DNA of 64,000 nt from CAZDRI01 sp964508055 (GCA_964508055.1 CAZDRI010000002.1:1-64000); one strand, 5' to 3'. Numbered from the stretch's first letter, positions 25,600-35,426 are shown. Notes: generated by a model from the letters alone, not told the origin. Numbers and translations: made by a program.

Positions 25600-25802
25600 T
25601 CTCTTTCTTTAATCCAGTTCATCTGAATTGCTTCTAATATTTTTTCATTAGAACTACTAGGATTGTCTATAAAACCGTCTAATTCACATACCCATTTATG
25701 TAAATCTGTAAATCTAATTAATTTCGGGTCAATATTTGGATGTTTTTCATCTAATTCTATAGCAATATCTAATGAATCTGTCCATTTTAATCCGTTTGTC
25801 AT
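25596..25802 (-). CDS. iscX: Fe-S cluster assembly protein IscX
   Basis: A 68-residue acidic protein (also YfhJ) that binds IscS and iron and tunes cluster assembly. WTDSLDIAIELDEKHPNIDP and FTDLHKWVCELDGF cover almost the whole conserved family, with the acidic residues that bind iron. E. coli iscX is the last gene of the isc operon; here it stands between spoT and tolB, about 28 kb from the isc cluster at 53.4-58.9 kb. It overlaps tolB by four bases. Confidence 0.95.
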   Translation of the reverse strand: MTNGLKWTDSLDIAIELDEKHPNIDPKLIRFTDLHKWVCELDGFIDNPSSSNEKILEAIQMNWIKERE

Positions 25803-25814
25803 AAACTCATCCTT

Positions 25815-27905
25815 CTATTTTCTTTGAACTGATTTAAAAAACTCTAAGCTTTCCAATTCTCTAAAAACCTCATGTAATTCCTTTCTTCCAGTTACCATAA
25901 TTACAATATCTATATACTTTATTGTTCTATCTTTTTCTCTAACTGTTAAATTTTCAATTGCTATATCCATTTGCGATATTTTACTTGCAACCTCAGCTAA
26001 AATGCTTCTATGGTTTTTAACTTCAATAGAAATAAAAGCATGATATTTATTTTTAATATTATCACCCCAACCTAAATCAATTAATGATTTTCTACTTTTT
26101 ATACTCAAAATATTATTGCAAGAACTTCTATGTACAACTAGCCCTTTATTTTTGCTTATCACTCCAACAACTTTATCACCAGGTATAGGGTAACAACAAT
26201 GGGCAAAATTTGTTACCATTTCTTTTTTACCTTTTATAGTAATGCCTTTTTGTTTGCCAAAAATTATTTTATTTAAAAAAACTTTCACAATTATTGGTAA
26301 CAGTAACTCTCCTAAGGCGATTTTTTTAAATACCTCTTCCTTATTATTATAATTTAACTGATTTAAATAATTTCTCCATTTAAATCTGTTTATTTTTTCT
26401 AACTCTATTTTTTCACTTCTTAATGCTATCTCTAGCATGCGTTTACCTAATGATATTAATTCATCTTGTGATTTATTTTTTAACTCTGCTTTAATAGCTG
26501 TTCTTGCCTTACTAGTAGTTGCTAATTGTAGCCAGTTTGGATGTGGTTCAACATATTCTTTGGTTATTACTTCTATAGTTTGTCCATTTCTGAGTTTAAA
26601 ATCAAAAGAAACTGATTTTTGGTCAACTCTAATTTTAAAACAATGATTACCTATTTCAGTGTGAACAGCATAAGCAAAATCTAGTGCAGTTGCCTTAAAT
26701 GGTAATTGTATTATTTTTCCTTTTGGAGTAAACACTAAAACCTCATCAGGGAACAAATCAACTTTTACTTCTTTTAAAAATTCAACTGAAGTGTCCGTGT
26801 TTTTTTGTAATTCTAACAATGAATTTAGCCATTGACTAGCAATGTTTTCGTTTTTTGAGCTATGCTTGTATTGGGCATGTGCTGCTATGCCATGTTCTGC
26901 CACATTATCCATCTTATGGGTTCTAATTTGCACTTCAATTTTCATATGTTGAGGACCTAACAAAATTGTATGCAATGATTGATAGCCATTTGATTTTGGC
27001 AATGCAATATAATCTTTAAATTTACCTGGCATAGGTTTATAAAGGTTATGTAAAGTACCTAAAACTAAATAACAATCTGCAACATTTTTTACAATAATTC
27101 TAAAACCACATATATCTAAAATTTCATTAAACTTTAATTTTTGTTGTTTCATCTTTTGGAACAGACTATAGGTTTTCTTCATCCTTCCAACTACTATCGC
27201 CTCAAAATTTTCTTCCTTTATTCTTTTCTCAATATTATTTTTTGTTTGTTTAATTAATTTACTATGATTACCTGCATTCTTTTTTAAAGTGTTTTTAAAA
27301 ACCTTATAGCGTTTAGGATGTAATATTGCAAAAGACAGCTCTTCTAATTCTTCTCTAACAGAATTCAATCCTAATCTTCTAGCAACAGGAGCATGAATAC
27401 CCAAAGTTTCTTTTGCAATTTTTACTTGTTTTTCTCTAGGCATAAAGCTTAGAGTTCTTATATTATGCAGTCTATCAGCAAGTTTAATTAAAATAACTCT
27501 AATATCTTTATTCATTGCTAAAAATAACTTGCGAAAATTTTCAGCTTGCTTTTCAACTTGAGAGTTAAATCTTAGATTTTTTAACTTACTTACCCCCTCT
27601 ACTATTAGTCCAATTTGACTGCCAAATTCTTTATCAACCTCTTGTTTTGATATTATAGTGTCTTCTATGCAGTCATGTAATATTGCAGCTATAATGCAAT
27701 AGTGATCTAATTTTAATTTTGCTAAAATCATTGCTACTTCTAAAGGATGAAATATATAAGCTTCTCCAGAGCGCCTAATTTGCCCATCATGAGCTTCAGC
27801 AGCAAATAAATACGCTCTATAAACCTTAGATACTTGTTCCTCACTAAGATAACTTTTAATTTCACTCAGCAAATCACTAATTAAAATTCTTCTTTTTATT
27901 AACAT
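25815..27905 (-). CDS. spoT: Bifunctional (p)ppGpp synthetase/hydrolase (SpoT/RelA)
   Basis: A 696-residue stringent-response enzyme. The N-terminal HD hydrolase domain is intact (AHDGQIRRSGEAYIFHPLEV, ILHDCIEDT), followed by the synthetase domain (ILDICGFRIIVKN, NGYQSLHT, EVQIRT), a TGS domain (VFTPKGKIIQLPFKATALDF) and a C-terminal ACT domain. With both active centres present it is probably SpoT-like or the only long RSH protein. It is the first gene of the minus-strand run iscX-tolB-pal-cpoB-pabB and diverges from bamD. Confidence 0.93.
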   Translation of the reverse strand: MLIKRRILISDLLSEIKSYLSEEQVSKVYRAYLFAAEAHDGQIRRSGEAYIFHPLEVAMILAKLKLDHYCIIAAILHDCIEDTIISKQEVDKEFGSQIGLIVEGVSKLKNLRFNSQVEKQAENFRKLFLAMNKDIRVILIKLADRLHNIRTLSFMPREKQVKIAKETLGIHAPVARRLGLNSVREELEELSFAILHPKRYKVFKNTLKKNAGNHSKLIKQTKNNIEKRIKEENFEAIVVGRMKKTYSLFQKMKQQKLKFNEILDICGFRIIVKNVADCYLVLGTLHNLYKPMPGKFKDYIALPKSNGYQSLHTILLGPQHMKIEVQIRTHKMDNVAEHGIAAHAQYKHSSKNENIASQWLNSLLELQKNTDTSVEFLKEVKVDLFPDEVLVFTPKGKIIQLPFKATALDFAYAVHTEIGNHCFKIRVDQKSVSFDFKLRNGQTIEVITKEYVEPHPNWLQLATTSKARTAIKAELKNKSQDELISLGKRMLEIALRSEKIELEKINRFKWRNYLNQLNYNNKEEVFKKIALGELLLPIIVKVFLNKIIFGKQKGITIKGKKEMVTNFAHCCYPIPGDKVVGVISKNKGLVVHRSSCNNILSIKSRKSLIDLGWGDNIKNKYHAFISIEVKNHRSILAEVASKISQMDIAIENLTVREKDRTIKYIDIVIMVTGRKELHEVFRELESLEFFKSVQRK

Positions 27906-28037
27906 TATTTTTCAATATATTAAATACAATTAAAATTATAAAGCAAAATAACATATTTTAAATTTTTGTTAAATAATAAAATAAGGTATTTGTTAAAAGA
28001 GGTATAATTCTGCAGAATATTTAAACTTTAGTAAGAA

Positions 28038-28799
28038 ATGATAAATTCAAAATTAATTATTGCACTATTATCTATTCTTTTAATAATAAACTGCGGTGGT
28101 TCTAACAATAAAAAAGAGACTATAGTTAAAGGTTGGTCTCCTAAAGTGTATTTTGAAAATGCAAAAGAAGAAATAAAAAAAGGTTCTTATGAAGAAGCAA
28201 TTAAGCTATTTGAAGAACTTCAAGCAATATATCCAAGTAGTAAATATTCATTACAAGCAAAGTTAGAAATAGCTTACGCATTATTAAAATATGAAGAATA
28301 TGATAAAGCTATTAAACAGCTAAATCACTACATAAAAATATATCCAAACAACATTGCAACCCCTTATGCATATTATTTAAGAGGTGTTATTATGCAAACA
28401 AAAAGTGCATCATTTTTAGATGAATATGTTACTGACAGCGCACAAAGGGATATTAAAAGTGTTAGAGCAGCACTTGAGTATTACATTGCTTTAATTAAAA
28501 AATTCCCTAATAACAAATACTCAGATGAAGCTAAAAACAAGCTAATAATTTTAAGAAATATACTTGCGCGTCACGAATTATATGTTGCTAGATTTTATTC
28601 TGAAAAAAAAGCTTATTTAGCTGCAATTAATAGAGCAAAATACATAATTGAGCATTATCCAAAAACTCCATCTATTCCTGCTGCATTAACTATATTAGAG
28701 CGTAATTATGAAATTATTGGAGCTGATGAATTAGCTGATGGAGCAAAAAGAGTTTTAAAAACTAACTACCCTAATTATGTGCCTCATTTTGATAAATGA
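28038..28799 (+). CDS. bamD: Outer membrane assembly lipoprotein BamD
   Basis: A 253-residue lipoprotein of the BAM complex, which inserts beta-barrel proteins into the outer membrane. The signal ends at Cys19 (IINC), and five TPR-like units follow, including YEEAIKLFEELQAIYPSS and YDKAIKQLNHYIKIYPNN, as in E. coli BamD. GVIMQTKSASFLDEYVTDSA and RDIKSVRAALEYYIALIKKF are family blocks. A TATAAT box at 28003-28008 is a possible -10, but no good -35 is seen. It overlaps the MFS gene by four bases. Confidence 0.95.
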   Translation: MINSKLIIALLSILLIINCGGSNNKKETIVKGWSPKVYFENAKEEIKKGSYEEAIKLFEELQAIYPSSKYSLQAKLEIAYALLKYEEYDKAIKQLNHYIKIYPNNIATPYAYYLRGVIMQTKSASFLDEYVTDSAQRDIKSVRAALEYYIALIKKFPNNKYSDEAKNKLIILRNILARHELYVARFYSEKKAYLAAINRAKYIIEHYPKTPSIPAALTILERNYEIIGADELADGAKRVLKTNYPNYVPHFDK

Positions 28800-29953
28800 A
28801 TGCACTAGAAAAATCGCACACCCTTAAAATATCATTAATAATGATGGCAAGAATGCTGGGATTATTTATGATTTTCCCTGTATTTAGTGTATATGCTCAA
28901 AGTTACACTAACTCTACTCCTTTGCTGATAGGAGTAGCTATTGGTATTTATGGTCTAAGCCAAATGATAATGCAAATACCTTTTGGGTTGTTATCTGATT
29001 ACTTTGGCAGAAAACCGCTTATAGTTATAGGTCTTATTATATTTTTTATAGGTAGTGTTATAACAGCCATAGCTACAGATATTACTACTATAATAATTGG
29101 TAGAGCTTTACAAGGAATGGGGGCAATTGCTTCTGTTTTAATGGCTTTATTAGCTGATGTTATAAGAGAAGAAAAACTTAGCCAAGCTAATGCCTATGTT
29201 GGTTTACAAATTGGTATAGCATTTGTGTTAGCCTTATTTTTTGGACCAATTATAAGTTCTTATATAGGCTTGTCTGGACTTTTTTGGGTTATAGCATTAT
29301 TGGCTTTAATAGCTCTTGCTATTGTATATTTTCTACCTAATCAAAACATAAATAAGCATTATAAATTTAATGTTGAAACTTTAAAATCAACTTTTAATAA
29401 AAGTCTAATGAAATTTAATTACGGGATATTTACAATTCATATAATACTTACAAGTTGTTTTGTTGTATTACCTATAAGTATAGTTACAAACTCAATTTTA
29501 ACTATTGAAGAGAGTTGGAAATTATATTTACCTGTTATGCTGTTAGCATTTTTACTTATGTTGCCTTTAATAATAGCTGCAGAAAAATACAAAAAGTTCA
29601 AACAAACATTATTAGTATCTACATTTGTTTTAATAATTTCTCTCTTTCTTTTATATAAATATTCATACTCATACACTTTAATGTTAGTTAATTTAACACT
29701 TTTTTTTACTGCTTTTAATAGTTTAGAAGCATTATTGCCATCCTTAGTATCCCGTAGTATTCACAAAAGCAAAAAAGGCATTGCCTTAGGAATCTTTAGT
29801 AGTTTTCAATTCTTTGGAGCTTTTATAGGGGGAGTATTAGGAGGGGTTATATATCACACTTTTGGTTTAAATAGTGTATTCTTATTAGCTATTTTTGTTG
29901 CCATTTTATGGCTAATAGCTATTTTAACAATACAAATAGAATTGTATAATTAG
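28796..29953 (+). CDS. MFS transporter, YajR-like
   Basis: A 385-residue major facilitator with about 12 helices. The N-terminal half closely follows E. coli YajR: ARMLGLFMIFPVFSVYAQ, GVAIGIYGLSQMIMQIPFGL and the loop SDYFGRKPLIVIGL. YajR carries an extra C-terminal ferredoxin-like domain and is ~450 residues; this protein ends after the last helix and lacks it. An MFS gene next to ssb is common in gammaproteobacteria. Proton-coupled drug or metabolite efflux is likely; substrate unknown. Confidence 0.85.
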   Translation: MNALEKSHTLKISLIMMARMLGLFMIFPVFSVYAQSYTNSTPLLIGVAIGIYGLSQMIMQIPFGLLSDYFGRKPLIVIGLIIFFIGSVITAIATDITTIIIGRALQGMGAIASVLMALLADVIREEKLSQANAYVGLQIGIAFVLALFFGPIISSYIGLSGLFWVIALLALIALAIVYFLPNQNINKHYKFNVETLKSTFNKSLMKFNYGIFTIHIILTSCFVVLPISIVTNSILTIEESWKLYLPVMLLAFLLMLPLIIAAEKYKKFKQTLLVSTFVLIISLFLLYKYSYSYTLMLVNLTLFFTAFNSLEALLPSLVSRSIHKSKKGIALGIFSSFQFFGAFIGGVLGGVIYHTFGLNSVFLLAIFVAILWLIAILTIQIELYN

Positions 29954-29966
29954 TAGAGGGAGACAT

Positions 29967-30419
29967 ATGATGAGTGGAATAAACAAAGTAATAATAATAG
30001 GTAATTTAGGTCAGGATGTAGAGACAAAATATACCCCTGATGGTAGAGCGATTGCAAATATATCAGTAGCAACCAGTGATAACTGGACTGATAAAAACGG
30101 TGAAAGACACGAAAAAACTGAATGGCATAGAATTGCAATATTTGGTAAACTTGCTGAAATAGCAGGACAATACTTACACAAAGGCTCAAAAGTATATGTT
30201 GAGGGCAAACTACAAACTGACAAATGGACTGATAAAGAGGGTACAGAAAGATATACAACAAGAATTATAGTAAGTGGTTTTGGTTCAACATTACAGATGT
30301 TAGATAAAAAAAATGACAATGAACAATATAATTCTAATGCTAATTCTCAACCTTTAGAAAAAAAGCAGCATAATAAAGAAGAAGATGATGATGATTATGA
30401 TGATGACATACCATTTTAG
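29967..30419 (+). CDS. ssb: Single-stranded DNA-binding protein
   Basis: A 150-residue SSB. The OB fold shows INKVIIIGNLGQDVETKYTP and TEWHRIAIFGKLAEIAGQYL, followed by a short linker and the acidic tip ending DDDIPF, the protein-docking motif that recruits replication and repair enzymes. The linker is short compared with E. coli SSB (178). Two ATGs stand in tandem behind GAGGGAGA; either can start it. Its tail codons overlap the start of the following lipoprotein gene in another frame. Confidence 0.97.
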   Translation: MMSGINKVIIIGNLGQDVETKYTPDGRAIANISVATSDNWTDKNGERHEKTEWHRIAIFGKLAEIAGQYLHKGSKVYVEGKLQTDKWTDKEGTERYTTRIIVSGFGSTLQMLDKKNDNEQYNSNANSQPLEKKQHNKEEDDDDYDDDIPF

Positions 30420-31566
30420 AAGACTGAAAAACACTTTAATTGTAATTTTTATAACATCAGCACTTAGCGCTTGTAATATAAATGATGATATTGATGATAC
30501 TAACAAAGATATTGTCATCAATAATAATATCACTTATCTATTAGAACAAAATAAATTACTTAAGAGTGATATTAATGCCTTAAAATCAAAGTTAAATTTT
30601 CAAGAGGAAAAGTCTGTAAAAGAAAATAATAATAACTTTAAAAGAATAGCAAAATTGCAATCTGATATTGCTGCATTACAAAAAAATAAAGATTATTTAA
30701 AAAAAATAACAAAACTGCAGTCTGATATTACTAAATTACAAGAAAGTATATCAGCGAATAAAAAAAGTATATTAGCAAATAAAAAAACAGCAAAAGACAA
30801 GGTTTTAACTTCAGACCTTGACCTAATGCAAGGCATTATAGATGGCGCATTAATAAAAATTAATAATATTAATAAAGCCAATAAAGATGATTTATCCAGC
30901 TTAAATCTTTCAATTAAAAATTTAGAAAATAAATTAAATCTCAAAGTTGAAAAAACAACATTAGCTGAAATTCAAAAAAAACAGATTGATGAAAATACTA
31001 AATTCCAAAATAACATTAAAGAATATATGAAAGATCAAAAAGTAAGTTTAGATTATTTAGCTGAAATTAAAAAAGATTTAAAAAACGAAAATTTAAAGTT
31101 TGCAAGTAGCATAGAGAAGAAATTTAAAAGCATAAAAGACGAAAATTTAAAATTTGAAAGTAATATAGAAAACAAATTCAAAGCTATAGCAGATAGAAAT
31201 ATTAAAGAATTAAAAAATATAATATCTAAAACAAATGAAAAACTTCATTCATTTATAAATGAATTTTATATGTTTAAAAAAGAATATGAAAATAATGCAA
31301 AAACAAAGGTTAATAGCGAAAAGTATCAAAAAACTCTGATTAAAGCAGTAAAAGATATCAAAGATAAATTTAAAGATATGGATGTAATTAGCAAAGATGT
31401 TAGCAATATTAAAAGCTCTTGTGCAAAAATGAACAGCATAATAATTGGCTTTACTAAGAATATGGATTCTAATAAAGAGTATATAGAAACAGAATTAAAG
31501 CGTTTAAAATCAAATGTTGGAGAATTACGCTTAAAAGACTTCATAAAAAACTCATCTGATAATTAG
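30403..31566 (+). CDS. Coiled-coil lipoprotein, paralogue of the 6751-8100 gene
   Basis: A 387-residue lipoprotein starting at ATG 30403 inside the end of ssb (earlier in-frame ATGs at 30385-30402 lie in the ssb GAT repeats and would lengthen the signal oddly). The signal ends with LSAC (Cys24). Everything after is predicted coiled coil rich in Lys, Asn and Glu, with internal repeats: KLQSDIAALQ/KLQSDITKLQ 57 bases apart and a 54-base tandem duplication at 31087-31194. The C terminus LRLKDFIKNSSDN matches that of the first lipoprotein. Its TAG overlaps the yejF stop (TTAG). Function unknown. Confidence 0.75.
   Translation: MTYHFRRLKNTLIVIFITSALSACNINDDIDDTNKDIVINNNITYLLEQNKLLKSDINALKSKLNFQEEKSVKENNNNFKRIAKLQSDIAALQKNKDYLKKITKLQSDITKLQESISANKKSILANKKTAKDKVLTSDLDLMQGIIDGALIKINNINKANKDDLSSLNLSIKNLENKLNLKVEKTTLAEIQKKQIDENTKFQNNIKEYMKDQKVSLDYLAEIKKDLKNENLKFASSIEKKFKSIKDENLKFESNIENKFKAIADRNIKELKNIISKTNEKLHSFINEFYMFKKEYENNAKTKVNSEKYQKTLIKAVKDIKDKFKDMDVISKDVSNIKSSCAKMNSIIIGFTKNMDSNKEYIETELKRLKSNVGELRLKDFIKNSSDN
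31087..31194 (+). repeat. 54-base tandem duplication inside the coiled-coil lipoprotein gene
   Basis: Two successive 54-base units (31087-31140 and 31141-31194) encode ENLKFASSIEKKFKSIKD and ENLKFESNIENKFKAIAD. The 18-residue unit extends the rod without breaking the frame, showing how this protein can change length. Confidence 0.8.
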
Positions 31567-33119
31567 ACTAAAATTGCAGACAAAAGTTCTTTAGTATAGC
31601 TATTTTCACTGCTATTAAAAATATAATTTATATCACCTTTATCAACAATTTCTCCTTGTTTTATAACTAAAACACTATCAGCAAAATAGCGCACAATTGA
31701 CATATCATGAGTGATAAATATAAAACTTATATTACTATGATTTTGCATTTTTAATAACAAATCCAAGATTTGTTTTCTAATAGTAACATCAAGTGCAGAG
31801 GTTGGTTCATCACAAATTATTACTTTAGGTTTTACTGCTATAGCACGAGCAATGGCTGCTCTTTGTAATTGCCCGCCAGATAGTTGGTGAGGATATCTCA
31901 CAATCATATCTTCGTCTAATTCTACTCTTTTTAGTAATTTTTTCACATTTAACATATTACTATTTTCTAATTTTAGTGCTTGCATACCTTCTAAAATGCT
32001 TTCACCTATCCTCATTCTAGGATTAAATGCAGTAGTAACATTTTGGAATATTATTTGCACATCTTTAGCATATTTGTTTTTGGCTACCTTAGATATGTTG
32101 TTGTTTTTATAAATTATCTTACCATTATAAATATCAAGTTGCCTTATAATAGCTTTTGCTAAAGTAGTTTTCCCACTACCTGATTCTCCAACAATTGCTA
32201 AATTTTCATTTTCTTTTAAATTAAAGGATATATTTTTACAAGCTTTGGTATAACCTACTGTGCGTTTAAATAGACCTTTTTTTATAGGAAAAAAAATACT
32301 TACATCTTTAGCATTCAATACATTTTCTCCTAAAGTTTTTTCTTTTCTTGTAGTTTTAGGTAATGCTTCTAATAATAATTTTGAATATGGGTGATGATGT
32401 TGATTATTAAAAAAGTCTTTAGCAGTATTACTTTCAACTATAACACCTTGTTTTAATACCACTACTTCATCAGCCATTTTTTTTACTATTGATAAATCAT
32501 GAGTAATTAATAAAACAGATAAATTTTTAGTATTTTTTAATTTAAAAATAAGCTCTAAAATTTGTTTTTGGATACTAACATCTAAAGCAGTTGTTGGCTC
32601 ATCAGCAATTAATATTTCAACATCTGCGGCTAAGGCTTGAGCTATTATTATTCTTTGTTTTTGACCGCCAGAGAGTTGATGAGGATATCTTGTATATAAA
32701 TCTTTTATATCATCTAAACCCACTATTTTAAATAATTCTAATACTTTATCAAAACGAGATTTTTTATTTAATTTTGTGTGTGCTTTTAGGACTTCATTTA
32801 TTTGATTGCCGACAGTCAAAACCGGATTTAAACTGCTATTTGGGTCTTGAAAGATAAAAGCAATTTTTCTACCTCTAATGTTTTGTAATTGTTTATTTTT
32901 TAAAGCTAATATATTATTATCTTTGAAATAAACTTCTCCTTTTAACTCAGCTGTATTTGTAAGTAATTTAATAATAGATAAAGCTGTTATTGTTTTACCA
33001 CTACCAGATTCTCCTACTAAAGCTAAGATTTCTCCTTTTTTAATATTAAAGCTAACATTTTTAACAACTTCTTTGCCATTAAAACTGACACTAAGGTTTT
33101 TAATTTTTAAAATACTCAT
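31563..33119 (-). CDS. yejF: Peptide ABC transporter, tandem ATPase (YejF type)
   Basis: A 518-residue protein made of two ATPase domains in tandem, as in YejF of the YejABEF oligopeptide importer. Domain 1 has Walker A GESGSGKT (~36), signature LSGGQKQR and Walker B ILIADEPTTALD; domain 2 repeats them (GESGSGKTTLAK ~312, LSGGQLQR, VIICDEPTSALD). Its start overlaps the yejE stop by one base. Dipeptide and nickel importers have similar ATPases, but the fused form plus the permeases fit Yej best. No substrate-binding protein gene follows or precedes. Confidence 0.88.
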   Translation of the reverse strand: MSILKIKNLSVSFNGKEVVKNVSFNIKKGEILALVGESGSGKTITALSIIKLLTNTAELKGEVYFKDNNILALKNKQLQNIRGRKIAFIFQDPNSSLNPVLTVGNQINEVLKAHTKLNKKSRFDKVLELFKIVGLDDIKDLYTRYPHQLSGGQKQRIIIAQALAADVEILIADEPTTALDVSIQKQILELIFKLKNTKNLSVLLITHDLSIVKKMADEVVVLKQGVIVESNTAKDFFNNQHHHPYSKLLLEALPKTTRKEKTLGENVLNAKDVSIFFPIKKGLFKRTVGYTKACKNISFNLKENENLAIVGESGSGKTTLAKAIIRQLDIYNGKIIYKNNNISKVAKNKYAKDVQIIFQNVTTAFNPRMRIGESILEGMQALKLENSNMLNVKKLLKRVELDEDMIVRYPHQLSGGQLQRAAIARAIAVKPKVIICDEPTSALDVTIRKQILDLLLKMQNHSNISFIFITHDMSIVRYFADSVLVIKQGEIVDKGDINYIFNSSENSYTKELLSAILV

Positions 33120-34471
33120 CAGAAAACCTCTTTAGTATCAAATACTTTGCGTACTTTATCTGCGAACAAATTTACTGATAACACTAAACCAAACATAAAA
33201 ATGAAAGCAGCTAACAAAGGCCACCAAACTATGGGTTCTCTTGATAATTCAAATCTAGCAGAATTAATCATATTACCCCAGCTCATAGAGTCAGGATCAA
33301 CCCCTATACCAATATATGAAAGTATAGCTTCAGCTAATACTAGTCCACTAAAATCAAGCACAATTGTAATTAAAACTAAGTGCATTAAATTTGGTAATAA
33401 ATGTCTAAACATTATTTTAAAATTACTAACTCCAAATACTTTTGCAGCTTGTATAAATTCTAATTCACTTAATTTTAAAGTTTCTGAGCGAATAATACGA
33501 CATAATCCAGTCCAAGATGTCATACCCAAAATAATGCAAAGCAGTAATAATCTAACATCTGATCTTTCAATGCTTGAAGCAAAATCCTTTGCATGTTCAT
33601 CCATATAAATTTGTAATAATAAAACTAAAGCAGCAATTAATAATATTGATGGTATGGAGTTGATTGTAGTGTAAATATATTGGATGATATCATCTACAAA
33701 ACCCTTAAAATATCCTGCTAATATTCCTAATGTTATAGCTATAGGCAACATTAAAAAAGTAGTTAATGTGCCAATTACTAAGCCAGTTCTTATACTTTTA
33801 ACAGCCTTATAAAAAACATCCATCCCTGTTTTGTCAGTGCCAAAAATATGATAATTTTGAATTAGCATCAAAGTGAAAATTATCAAAAATATTAAGATAT
33901 ATAAAGTCCAAAATATTGCTTTTTTTGAATTTAAATTTAGGCTTTTTAATATGTTTGCTTTTTTTATTTTTTGAAAAAAAACAAAAAATATTACTGGAGT
34001 TAAACTATATAGCAATGATAGTAAAAATATTTTTACTATATTTAATATATTATCAACATCATTAGTTATGCCAATTGCTGCATTTTTAAGATGTGGATAC
34101 CATCTACTTCCATCTGCTAAAAACTCTTTGCTAAATTGCTGGTATGAAAATGGTGTTGAGTATGTTTTTTCCTCATTTACTAAAGCAGGCTCAATTACTT
34201 TGTCTAATAAGCTGTATATTCCTATTGAATACTTATTGTTGTTGTCTTTAAAATGGATAGAATCCAAAATACCAATAGTTAAATAAAATAAAAATATTAT
34301 TAAAGCTGAAGCTGCTATTGGGAAGTTAATTACTTTAAGCCATTTTTCTTTAAGGAGTGGATTTTTTAAAACAAATAATACTGCAACAATAACTAAAAAA
34401 AATAAAATAAATAACAAAATATCCGTTAATAAAAAAACCATATACTTATGACAGTATAACTCTTGGATCAA
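33119..34471 (-). CDS. yejE: Peptide ABC transporter permease (YejE type)
   Basis: A 450-residue inner-membrane permease. A long N-terminal section (~residues 1-200) carries extra helices and a periplasmic loop, as in YejE. The C-terminal permease core has about five helices and the coupling motif EFIQAAKVFGVSNFKIMFRHLLPN (~residues 330-353, in part). DKTGMDVFYKAVKSIRTGL is the typical region before the core. It overlaps yejB by 26 bases and yejF by one, so all three are made together. Confidence 0.86.
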   Translation of the reverse strand: MIQELYCHKYMVFLLTDILLFILFFLVIVAVLFVLKNPLLKEKWLKVINFPIAASALIIFLFYLTIGILDSIHFKDNNNKYSIGIYSLLDKVIEPALVNEEKTYSTPFSYQQFSKEFLADGSRWYPHLKNAAIGITNDVDNILNIVKIFLLSLLYSLTPVIFFVFFQKIKKANILKSLNLNSKKAIFWTLYILIFLIIFTLMLIQNYHIFGTDKTGMDVFYKAVKSIRTGLVIGTLTTFLMLPIAITLGILAGYFKGFVDDIIQYIYTTINSIPSILLIAALVLLLQIYMDEHAKDFASSIERSDVRLLLLCIILGMTSWTGLCRIIRSETLKLSELEFIQAAKVFGVSNFKIMFRHLLPNLMHLVLITIVLDFSGLVLAEAILSYIGIGVDPDSMSWGNMINSARFELSREPIVWWPLLAAFIFMFGLVLSVNLFADKVRKVFDTKEVF

Positions 34472-35423
34472 CTAATGTATAAGATATATCTGTTAAAAGA
34501 AGACCAATTATGTATAAAACTGAGCCTAAAAATATCATAGTTCTAACAATTGCAAAATCTTGCGATAATATAGCATCAATTGTGTAACTTCCAAGACCAG
34601 GTATGGCAAAAAAAGACTCCATAACAAGACTACCCATAAACAAGGTAGGCAATATTACCACCACACCTGTTAATATAGGAATCATTGCATTTTTTAAGAC
34701 ATGTTTAAATAATACTGTATTATCACTTAAACCTTTTGCCCTAGCAGTCCTAACATAATCTTTATTAATCTCTTCTAAAAATATTGAGCTATACCATCTA
34801 ACGCCACCGCCAATACCTGCTATTACACCTATTAATACTGGTAAAAATATAAAACGCCAGCTTTGTAACCCCTCTTGATAGCCTGATACAGGGAAATAAT
34901 GCCAAATACCGCTAAAAATTAATTGCCCTAATATTATGTAAAAAAGCCCTGAAATAGACATTAATACTACTGCTAAAATTAAACCTATTGATTCTACTTT
35001 GGTATTACGATAAAAAACAATTAGCATTGCAAAAAAAATATTAGTAATAAGTGCAAAAATAAAAGTAGGAATTGCAATTGCAAGACTTGGCCACATTCTC
35101 TGAGATATATCATAACTTATATCTCTGCCAGAATCTGATTTGCCAAAATTGAAAGACAGTAAAGGCAATGACTTTTGAAAAAAAATAGTATCAGTTATTT
35201 TTGATATGCCTTTTCTATCATTATTTAAAAATAATGGTAAGTTATAGCCCTTATCTTCTTTCCATTGCTCTACTGCCTCTTTACTAATATGTTTATCTCC
35301 TAATTGTACCCTTGCCATATCATCTGGAGTGCTTACAACAAAAAATAACAAAAAGGTAATAAAGTTTATCCCTAATAAAATAGGGATAGCATACAAAAGC
35401 CTTCTAACAATGTATTGCCACAT
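34446..35423 (-). CDS. yejB: Peptide ABC transporter permease (YejB type)
   Basis: A 325-residue permease of the DppB/OppB family. YIVRRLLYAIPILLGINFIT at the N terminus and the coupling loop DYVRTARAKGLSDNTVLFKH (~residues 230-249) with KNAMIPILTGV are diagnostic; MESFFAIPGLGSYTIDAILS follows. A periplasmic insertion of ~90 residues after helix 1 is as in YejB. It is transcribed before yejE and yejF, just after a small secreted-protein gene. yejA is not here. Confidence 0.88.
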   Translation of the reverse strand: MWQYIVRRLLYAIPILLGINFITFLLFFVVSTPDDMARVQLGDKHISKEAVEQWKEDKGYNLPLFLNNDRKGISKITDTIFFQKSLPLLSFNFGKSDSGRDISYDISQRMWPSLAIAIPTFIFALITNIFFAMLIVFYRNTKVESIGLILAVVLMSISGLFYIILGQLIFSGIWHYFPVSGYQEGLQSWRFIFLPVLIGVIAGIGGGVRWYSSIFLEEINKDYVRTARAKGLSDNTVLFKHVLKNAMIPILTGVVVILPTLFMGSLVMESFFAIPGLGSYTIDAILSQDFAIVRTMIFLGSVLYIIGLLLTDISYTLVDPRVILS

Positions 35424-35426
35424 AAA

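Noticed and set aside
29950..30319. Two minus-strand open frames of about 100 codons opposite ssb
   Set aside because: Antisense to a complete ssb gene; residues reflect the reverse of its codons, not a protein family.
30370..30411. GAT repeat as a microsatellite or phase-variation switch
   Set aside because: It encodes the acidic tail of SSB and is irregular; the overlap with the next gene's start is of interest but repeat-driven switching is unsupported.
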